Assembly: GCA_934047225.1 (NCBI GenBank)
Contig: OW203986.1
Location: 17,239,221 to 17,303,220, forward strand
Direction: 5' to 3'
Length of the DNA: 64,000 bases
Source of the DNA: Ypsolopha sequella
Taxonomy: Eukaryota; Arthropoda; Insecta; Lepidoptera; Ypsolophidae
How positions within the stretch are numbered: the stretch's first letter is position 1; the number at the start of each line of letters is the position of its first letter. Under the pieces are notes generated by a model that was given only the letters and a program-made list of their open reading frames with translations, was not told where the DNA came from and ran no database searches. The position numbers were made by a program, and so were the translations under genes. Shown piece by piece: positions 56,383-64,000 of the stretch.

Positions 56383-56577
56383 TGCAATTGCTTCGGCGTT
56401 GCGGAAAGTGCAGCTCCTTCGCCCTTGCGTAACAAAGCTACAAAGCTCACCTTCGCAGCTTCGGCTTGTTGGTCGCCTTCGGCGACCAGCCTCAGCCGCT
56501 ACGGCTCGCACGGGTGCCTATGCTTTGTTACGCAAGGGCGAAGGGGCTGCACTTTCCGCAACGCCGAAGCAATTGCA
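56383..56577. mobile_element. GC-rich palindromic MITE
   Basis: The left arm (GCAATTGCTTCGGCGTTGCG, AAAGTGCAGCTCCTTCGCCC, TTGCGTAACAAAGC) is repeated inverted at the right with one mismatch over about 55 bp. The centre contains its own hairpin GGTCGCCTTCGGCGACC and several CTTCGGC / CTTCGC repeats. Base composition is far richer in GC than the neighbourhood. No target duplication is obvious. The 73-codon frame over it is a by-product. Confidence 0.8.
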
Positions 56578-56654
56578 GAAGTCATTTTGGGTCTATAAAG
56601 TTATAGAGACAAAAAAGTGAGGTTATGTTTTGTTTTTTTTTTTCAAGAAACTAG

Positions 56655-56840
56655 TTTCATTACCCCCCCCCTCCCACTATACGTATACTTAATATTCGAG
56701 TTATTTCATCCTACCTAAAATAACCTAGAAATTTTTTATTTTGAAAAAAAATTATAAAAAAAAAACTATTGATTTCCGGTACCCCCCCCCCCCTTGGGGG
56801 GAGGAATTATACCCCCCTTCCCCCTCCCCTCCCCCCCAAA
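56655..56840. repeat. Poly-C tracts
   Basis: Runs of 8 or more C at about 56663, 56780-56793 and 56806-56838 interrupt AT-rich DNA. The middle one forms CCCCTTGGGGGG. Nearby segments (ACTATTGATTTCCGGTAC; TACATATACTTATATAAGAG) are inverted matches to 48826-48945 on the other side of BEL/Pao element 2. Confidence 0.7.
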
Positions 56841-56884
56841 ACATATACATAGGTACATATACTTATATAAGAGTCCTTCCGAAA

Positions 56885-57780
56885 ATATACCATATTAAAT
56901 AAAATAAGTTTTAATAAAAATAGGTTACTAGATTATCTACCTGAAAATAGGTGAACATGATTAAGTCTAATATTTAATACTGCCGCCTCTGTCGCTTCAA
57001 ATGCTTGTGTTGTACGACTGTAATGCCAGGCTACTGACCTAGACACTGACAGCGCGTCATTGTAGTTTTGCTGCGAACTTATAGATGTCGCTGTATCATT
57101 ATTACGATGTTTTGTAGAGGTGTGGTGCGGTGCGGAGGTAGCGATAGCTCAAGGCCGTTGGCTCTCGGAGCCTTCCTAAGGTTGTATTTTGGTAGTTATA
57201 TTTATTTCTTTATATTTTGTTACAAATCCGGAGAAACGACCCTTAACCAAACATTAGGCATTAGGGCAATCGCAACAAAGGATAGAATTTAAACTTTTGT
57301 ATAAGCACATAGACCGGTTTGGCATGAAAGTTTAACATTTTTGTAAGGCCTAAAATGTAAAACGCAAATAGCTGGATTTGGAAAAAAAAACAAGTTAGAC
57401 CAGTCTAGTTCTACTACAGTCAAATTTAGTAGTATTCGTATAGGCCTCAGGATTTCATGAATGAAAGATTTTTCTTTTTCGCAATTCCCAAATGCATGCA
57501 CTTTTCGCTCTAGGGTCTAGGCAGCGGTAGATAGTTCTCCGGAAAATCAAGTCACGACGACCGACCAGACTTCTGTTATTGAATAGACGACCTTTTTCGA
57601 ATATACTTTATAAAAGATGAAATGCCTACTCGAATCTCTTTTCGTAATAGAAAATATAAAATTGCTATAACCGTTTATGAATAATGACAACGGAAAATTT
57701 TAGGTAGATATTATAGCAATATTAAGTATTTATTTTTGTATCCTAAGTCTTTCAGGTCTTAATGTTTTTTTTTGTTTTCA
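56885..57780. other. Unassigned DNA
   Basis: No gene is recognised. A moderately GC-rich patch at 57110-57180 has no domain in any frame. Confidence 0.3.
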
Positions 57781-57789
57781 CTTTATCGG

Positions 57790-58015
57790 TTATGCTTTAT
57801 AAGTCTTGCCATACAGAGAGGTAATGTGGCAAGTATTTTGGGCACTCTCCCGCAGGGCAGTGATCTAGAGGCAATTTTATTTTTATAATTATTTCTTTAG
57901 GATTATTTTTGTATTAATTATTGTCTTTCATTAAGGAAAAAAACTATGAAATAATAAAATATATTAACTTTAATAGTTAATGTGACTTGAAATAAATAAA
58001 TTATCATTATTATAG
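57790..58015 (+). repeat. Retroelement 3' end (LINE-like)
   Basis: ATACAGAGAGGTAATGTGGC, AAGTATTTTGGGCACTCTCC and CGCAGGGCAGTGATCTAGAG form the end of a LINE-type ORF family also seen degraded at 21425-21660. An AT-rich 3' tail with AATAAATAAATTATC follows. Confidence 0.5.
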
Positions 58016-58119
58016 TTATGTGGTCATGACTGTCCTGAATTGTTGATTTTGTACGTAAAATAAGTTTTAAATTTTTCAAATAAACAAAATTATCAAATTA
58101 ACCCTTTCTCTAAACGCTC

Positions 58120-58215
58120 AAGGCACCAAGACTGAGACTCGAACATTCAACAGTCGTACACCCACGTTTCACCGGCGCTTTTAGTCAGCATATCTAGCGA
58201 AAAGGAAAACCGCGT
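58120..58215 (-). repeat. SINE-like fragment
   Basis: On the minus strand, TGTTCGAGTCTC has box B character, preceded by GAAACGTGGGTGTACGAC, which resembles the AAACGCGGGTGTAC segment found in the TTAA elements and in the SINE-like piece at 9441-9600. Confidence 0.35.
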
Positions 58216-59177
58216 CAACTGAAGGTTTGAACCATATAGCATTGAGCTTTTACATCAAGCTTTCATGAAAAGAAGGCTGATTTAATATAGTGTTTATTCC
58301 GTGCTTCAAACGCAATTCTTACTAAGAATAACTTAGCCATATATCTATGTATGTACTAGTCTGAGTGCTTCCGTTGCCGCCCCGCTATGGCTGTTTGATA
58401 TTGTGATCACATCAAATGAAATGAAATATATTCATTTATGTAATGTAAGTATAACATACACTTATTACAGGTCTGTTTTAATGTAATATAATTAATTAAA
58501 TAATATATGTGTATAGGTAATAGATTTATGTAATAAATAATAATATGGGGAAATACACAGGAAAATAATAAAGGTTGGGTTTATTTAAATTTAATTTATA
58601 AAAATACACTTCAATAAAATAAAAATATTGGAATAGGGAATAAATAATATTATAAATATATGCAATACATAATAATAAATATATGCCTAACTCCGCCCAT
58701 TCGATTAATCTTGCTAAGAAAAAGGGCAAGAAATTTAGCAAGATTATGTCTTTTTTTATAATATTAGATACAACTAAATGTAAAAAGTAAGCCTATACTT
58801 TAATGGAATAAAGAGATAAAAAATACAAGACAGGAGAAAATTATGTCATGAAGGCAAAAAGAAATATATAATACCTTTGTCTCCCTGTCACAACACTCAA
58901 TTATTTGTCATTTAAAAACAATAAACACTGATAAAGTTATGTTTTATGGTGTCTTCACTTTTGTTAAACGTATGTAATGTACAGTATATACCTATATATG
59001 TATTTATACATTATTATATATGTATTTACACAGTATTTATATTGTATATACAGTATATAAATGTAATGTAATGTACAGTACGTTACATTTATATGTATGA
59101 ATGTCCACACATATCTTGGAAACCTCTAAACCAATTCTGAAGAAATTTTGTTCTTTTTATGTAAAAATTTTACCTAT
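58216..59177. other. Unassigned AT-rich DNA
   Basis: No gene is seen. Near 58980-59095 there are repeated ATGTACAGTA and TATATACAGTATAT segments forming small palindromes. Confidence 0.3.
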
Positions 59178-59439
59178 ACTGGATGTTAAGATGAAGTTGC
59201 GAAAGCCGGAATCTGGCAATAGTACTCGTACATACGAACAACTTTTAATATGGAGCTAACCCTCGAAACGCGAAAAAAATCTGCTGTTCCATTGAAAAGT
59301 TACATAGCTACCATACCAAAATGTATGAAACAACAGATATTTTTTTCTAGATTTGTCATTTTTTTTTCACGGAAAGGTGTTCGAGTTGTCAGGTGCTATC
59401 GCCAATTCTCGGCTTCCGCAACTGCATCTAAACACCTTG
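59178..59439. mobile_element. Diverged palindromic MITE
   Basis: GGATGTTAAGATGAAGTTGC and GAAAGCCGGAATCTGGCAAT at the left pair with GCCAATTCTCGGCTTCCGCA and ACTGCATCTAAACACCTT at the right, over about 60 bp with several mismatches, so the element is old. The frames at 59250-59550 are incidental. Confidence 0.6.
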
Positions 59440-60484
59440 TTTAATTATTTTTACAAGCGTTTTATCCTGTATATCCACGCGTCGAGGGGTGGAATCATGA
59501 AGTTGGTAAGCCGATACAAAAATTGCTTACTATGGGAGCCTGCCCAATAGTGCCCAAGGTGGCAACGTTGCAAGGTTAGTTAATGGACCGGCCTAACCTC
59601 ACAATTTTGTGCAAACATAACGCTGCGCGCCTTAATGAGTTGTAATAATGTGTACGGAAGATTTGCTTTTCGTTTCGCACCGGTGTTTTTTTTTGTAATT
59701 CTTAGTTAGAAGCACACAAAAATAATTGTACATGAATAAAATAATTATTAATAATAAAATAATAAAATAAAATAAAATAAATAATTAAAATAATTAATGG
59801 TGGATTGGTTAATTGTAGTTGAAGATATTTCTGAAAGGTAAGCCGGTGGGAATCGGCTTCTATGGAGCCTTCGCCACTGATGCGTATATAAATGTTTACG
59901 ACTTCAACGCTAAACTGAACTGTGACCTAGTGTTGCGTGCATCACGCAGTTAGTAACAAAGTGGTCACAAAGTAAGATTGATCATCTACCTATAGGTACG
60001 TGTTTTCATACAATATTAAAGTTACACAAACAAATATGATATACAGTAATCGTTTTTTGTTTTTTATTCATAAAAATAATACAGCATTCTGAATATTCTG
60101 ATGGACTATGCCGAGTTCAAAAATGTTTCACTACCCACCTTGTTTTTATGCCAAAGGGCTAGCTAACTATAGTCTCATTATTGGTCTATAATAATAATTG
60201 ATCTCATGTAAGTTTGCCGACACAGCAGCGCTTCCCCCTTCAGCCCCATTGTAGCATTCATCACTGATATGATAACGACTGATAACGTTATATATACTTG
60301 AGATGATAATGTGTAAATGTACATTAAGCGTAATAAATAATAAAAAAAAATGGATAATAATAATATACATATATTGTGTTTAAGTGGACACCTGGCGCTA
60401 GAACATCAACAACACCAGGTTTTCAAGGGTTCATTGGAAGAAACTTGGTCTCTCCTCATATTGAAGAAAATATTTTTGATTTAT
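59440..60484. other. Unassigned DNA with an A-rich microsatellite
   Basis: (AATAA)n-type simple repeats lie at about 59735-59800. No gene or other repeat is supported. Confidence 0.35.
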
Positions 60485-60896
60485 CGATCTTTTATCTTGG
60501 GATTCCACTTATAAACGATGTATTAAGATTTATACATTTGCAAAAAAAAAAATAGGATGGAAAAAAAATCCTCTTTTTTTTTTGTTTTCAAACGTTCGTT
60601 TCAAAAGGCGGTTAAGAGTTCAAGTTGCTTTTTTTTTTATAAAATAGGCAATAGAAACGTGAAGGGATTTTACCTAAATCCAATATTTTTTTCCTTACAA
60701 AATATTTCAGTGTGAGCTAAAAACACAACAATTTGTTGTTTCGCTGCGTGATCACTAGTATTACGCGTCCAAGAAAAAAAGGCCAAAGAGCCAACATATA
60801 ATCGCCTCTATGAAAAGCAAATAAGGTCTTTGCCATTAGACTTATTTTGCTGGACGGGTAATAAAAAATGTTGCTAGGGTATGCCATCCTCTTAAG
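60485..60896 (-). repeat. Dispersed repeat D, copy
   Basis: Inverted counterpart of 21735-22137, from GATCTTTTATCTTGGGATTC to GGGTATGCCATCCTCTTAA. Poly-A and poly-T runs in the centre differ in length between the copies. Confidence 0.75.
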
Positions 60897-60923
60897 AAAA
60901 AATATAGTTTCATTAAAGAAGCC

Positions 60924-60980
60924 TATGGCCCATAACTAAATTATCCGCGACGCTCGCGGAAGATTTAGTTATGGGCCATA
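60924..60980. repeat. Perfect-arm hairpin
   Basis: TATGGCCCATAACTAAAT and ATTTAGTTATGGGCCATA are exact inverted copies around a core CCGCGACGCTCGCGG that is itself nearly palindromic. 57 bp in total. Confidence 0.88.
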
Positions 60981-62344
60981 CTCATTAATTGAAATTGCGT
61001 TCTTGCTACACTAATAAATCTTATGTCACGATACAAATATTCATAATTATTTACTTTGTTCTAGTAAACAATACATGGTTTTGCAAAAGAATTGCAAACC
61101 TGTAAATCTTTAAATCCTAAATCATTTAACTATATGTTTGTTATTTTTTTTTTATTCTATAATAATATGTTATTTAAGATTGCTTTATTTTGCTTGTGCA
61201 TGTTTTATGCGGAAGGGCAGGCGGTGCTTGAGTCTGCATTTTGAATAGCATGGTAAGAGTATTTAGCGGAATATTACAAATTATTAATATATCCACAAAT
61301 TCATGATGGACTTCTGCAAAGTAACGCCTTTTTCAATAAATTCTATAATATGTTTGTTTTTCTCAGGGTTTTTAGTTTTAATTTTAATTTGAATTTTAGT
61401 TAGATCTATTTTTATTATCTGTAAAATAAGTTTTTCTGTTTAATAAACTAGTATTTTTTATTGAGATGGTGATATCAGAAAAACTGCGGCAAATTTTTGC
61501 TACTGAAAAGGAGAGTCTATTATTATGGTAACAGTACACTATATTGTTACATAAATAGCCCACTAGCCTATTCCCCATGACACGCTATAGGGTGATCAAA
61601 TTGTAACGGCTGGGGAGTAAATTAGGATTCTAAGTGTTCTCGTACACGCTGTATAAAACTACCCAAGCATGAATAAACCAACAGATTTATGCGTATACAT
61701 ATATATTAGTAGTACGTATTTTATATTAATATTTATATTAATAATATAACGTTTATTGCGAGCATCTAGGCCCATGCCACAAAATTACAAATAAACAAAC
61801 AAACATACACTTTTAAAAGGTTAACAATAAGACATTACAATAAAATAAAATAAACACAACTTAATAAACTTACAAAATAAAACATCAAAAACATGTAAAA
61901 CACGAATACAGAAATCAATATGAACTATTACTATTTATATGTACATGAACCCAGTGTTTTATAGCATGGCTATTCTATTGGCTAAAGTATTCAAAACAGA
62001 GTAAGAGCTACCGCGCACTCTACAGAGCATTTCGTAGCCAAAACAACTTAGTATGAGTAATGTGCCTTGTTAAACAATATTATTTAAAACAAAATCCTTG
62101 TTAGGAACATCAACATCGAATACATAAAATAAATTCATTATAATAGATAAATACTTCCACTTAGACACTGGGAAAAATATGGTAAAATGAAAATAAAATA
62201 CCGGAAGTGGACATATTTTTCAAGAAAATTTTACAAAACAATAATAAATATACAGAAAACTTTCAAAATCACTCCCAAATACCGCAATGCATTATTTAAA
62301 ATTTACAAAAGTTTTAAAAATTACTTGTTAATTTGTATAAAAAA
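60981..62344. other. Unassigned AT-rich DNA
   Basis: No gene is recognised. Around 61745-61830 GCGAGCATCTAGGCCCATGC followed by ACAAAATTACAAATAAAC resembles an inverted retroelement tail, but weakly. Confidence 0.3.
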
Positions 62345-62430
62345 TAATATTATTTTTTATTTTTATTTATTGTTATTTTTATTTATGTATTTTATTTTAT
62401 TTTATTTTTATTTTTATTTTTATTATTTTG
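62345..62430. repeat. (ATTTT)n microsatellite
   Basis: About 85 bp of TATTTTTATTTT-type repeats. The C-terminal half of the 93-codon frame here comes from it. Confidence 0.9.
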
Positions 62431-62449
62431 TATTTACAAAAAATCAAAA

Positions 62450-62570
62450 ACCGGTCAAGTGCGAGTAGGACTCCTGGCCCGAGGATTCCGTACTGTTCTC
62501 AAATAAGTTACGAGACTTGATTAATTTGAACAAAAATACAGAGTGAAAGTGAATGTGTTTTATTTGTTCA
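62450..62570 (+). repeat. Fragment of the dispersed GTCAAGTGCGAGTAGGACTC repeat
   Basis: ACCGGTCAAGTGCGAGTAGG and GGATTCCGTACTGTTCTCAA match the head of the repeat at 12836-13515, including the AAATAAGTTA that follows. Confidence 0.6.
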
Positions 62571-62611
62571 GCATTAGGTAACACGAAGTTATTTTGGTTA
62601 AAAAGTACTTG

Positions 62612-62810
62612 ATTATTGCAAAATGGCTCACCTCAATAACTATTGTTGATCAGGATAGCCAACCAGTTTCAGCAGATTCAGACTACGAGGCGCAACGTCG
62701 TCGTCGCGGAAGCGTCTTCACTCGCCCAGAAGAAGGCAGACTGAATCTGCTGAAACTGGTTGGCTGTCCCGATCAAAAATAGTTATTGAGGTGAGCGGTT
62801 CTGCAATAAT
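62612..62810. mobile_element. Palindromic MITE with GC-rich loop
   Basis: The left arm (CTCACCTCAATAACTATTGT, AGCCAACCAGTTTCAGCAGA, TTCAG) is matched inverted on the right over about 70 bp with a few mismatches. The 55-bp loop contains GTCGTCGTCGCGGAAGCG. About 199 bp in total, no clear target duplication. Confidence 0.78.
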
Positions 62811-63552
62811 CATGTTTTATCCTCAATTTCAAATTCAAATAGATTATTTTGCAAAGCAGGTATAGATATATACACTTTTTACACGTCAAATTTAATCAAA
62901 TAAAAAAAATATATGTAATAAAATAATAAATGTACATGAACTAAATTAAAGGTTTATTTAATTAATGTAGCAATATATTTACGATTTAAATGATAGGTAA
63001 AATATATATTATACAAGGTAAAATCCAAATCAGCCGCCCGAACCCATACCGGAGACCCGGCCAGGGACCAGGAACAAGGTTCAATGATCACCAAGTTTTC
63101 AAGTTTCATTCAATTCGATAAAAAGTATTTGCCAGTTATTTGTACATCGCTGTACTTAAGTAGGTTAACCTAGAAAACATGAAAAATTCCGTTCTAATAA
63201 TATTGTTTACAGTACAGGTAAAGTAAATTCTCACGGAAATAGTGTTTCCCCAGGCTGGTAATACAAACAAGATAGAAGAGGTCCACATTTTTCAGCGCGT
63301 CTCATGAATTTGTTAGTGGGGTTCTTTCTATCTCCGCTGTGTGTGACCCTCGTTTTAGCTCGAGCTCAATGGAAAACAGGCCAGCAGCGGCGATGTGAAC
63401 CCTTATTCTAGTTACCAAATCCATTAGAAACAGAAACTCAGTAACAGTACTGTTGACATGGTTATTTCCAACCATTTAATGCAGGAGAAGCCTTAACCAC
63501 AAAATTCGGATATACAGAGTAAAATGAAACCCGGATGGACGCCGTATACTTA
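62811..63552. other. Unassigned DNA
   Basis: No gene or clear repeat is seen. Confidence 0.3.
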
Positions 63553-63973
63553 GGCCCACTCGCAGCATGTTCTTAACTCGACTTTAACTCGGGTTAAGTC
63601 AAAAAATAGAGAGTTAAGAAAAAGCTCTCTTGCACCAATCAAAATCTCGGATTAAACTAGGGTTAAAATAAGAGAAAGTCATCAGAATTTAACCCGACTC
63701 TCACCTCGAGTTAAACTCGGGTTAGCGAAGTAATGTTAGCAGTTTGACTTAAATTGTGTTGTTTCCAATGATATTATATAGAAACTATACCTCATTGGTT
63801 GCAACTAATTACTTTATGGTAAAATCAAATGTCAAACAACTCGGGTTTACTAACCCACTTCGATATTATCATGGTGCAATAGGACTAATGAAATGTCGGG
63901 TTAGTTAACTCGTCCCTTGGGTTAGTTAACCCGAGGATTAAGGATTTTTTCTCTATCATGCTGCAAGTGAGCC
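63553..63973. mobile_element. PIF/Harbinger-like MITE
   Basis: The ends GGCCCACTCGCAGCATG and CATGCTGCAAGTGAGCC are inverted copies with two mismatches, flanked by TTA at 63550-63552 and 63974-63976. A 3-bp TTA duplication with a GGC-type end fits PIF/Harbinger (Tourist) elements. The interior holds about ten copies of AACTCGGGTTA or TAACCCGAGTT in both directions. Length 421 bp, no coding capacity. Confidence 0.82.
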
Positions 63974-64000
63974 TTAACGGGTTACTGCGGCGTCATAGCT

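Noticed and set aside
56399..56620. 73-codon frame in the GC-rich palindrome
   Set aside because: Follows from high GC content and the inverted arms; not seen as a protein family.
62187..62468. 93-codon frame rich in K, F and Y
   Set aside because: Its second half is the translated ATTTT microsatellite; the first half is AT-biased low-complexity sequence.

Overview
This window looks like repeat-rich, AT-rich insect nuclear DNA, most likely from a moth or butterfly (Lepidoptera). The evidence is two intact BEL/Pao LTR retrotransposons, a decayed Tc1-like transposon, a 5'-truncated Jockey-like LINE, Helitron-like ends finishing in CTAG, retroelement tails ending near GTGCAATAAA, and the dispersed GGCCAAGTGCGAGTCGGACT-type repeat that I recall as common in lepidopteran genomes. 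There is no operon structure, no bacterial gene organisation and no CRISPR array. The species assignment is inference.

Layout. 1-25605 is bracketed by an inverted repeat: its outer 152 bp match base for base and run into copies of a non-autonomous element flanked by TTAA (called the TTAA element below; copies at 157-2170, 5083-7902, 22570-25447 and 26631-35873). Between the bracketing copies lie MITEs, SINE and LINE pieces, a Helitron-like repeat, the Jockey-like fragment (11762-12655), a serine tRNA gene (13537-13618, minus strand) and a Tc1-like element (19139-20730). The fourth TTAA element is split by an intact BEL/Pao element (27503-33953; identical 195-bp LTRs, target duplication AGCAC, one 1707-codon gag-pol). 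From 35.9 to 48 kb the DNA is mostly single-copy or old repeat. It holds several palindromic MITEs and a degraded THAP-domain gene on the minus strand (exons between 40516 and 41848) with a second THAP remnant on the plus strand inside its intron. A second, different BEL/Pao element sits at 49481-56316 (identical 465-bp LTRs, target duplication ATATT, 1772-codon gag-pol). The last 7.5 kb holds GC-rich palindromes, a retroelement tail, SINE-like pieces and a PIF/Harbinger-like MITE at 63553-63973.

How it fits together. The only gene I would expect to work for the host is the tRNA. The only long intact proteins are the two gag-pol polyproteins, whose identical LTRs imply recent insertion. No piggyBac-like, hAT or Harbinger transposase is visible for the TTAA, 8-bp and TTA-duplicating elements, so these depend on enzymes encoded elsewhere. 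No wholly new system stands out. The most unusual items are the large inverted duplication whose inner edge falls at a transposon end, the spliced THAP pseudogene with a nested opposite-strand THAP remnant, and the GC-rich perfect-arm palindromes. All repeat relationships were found by eye; family names for non-coding repeats are tentative.
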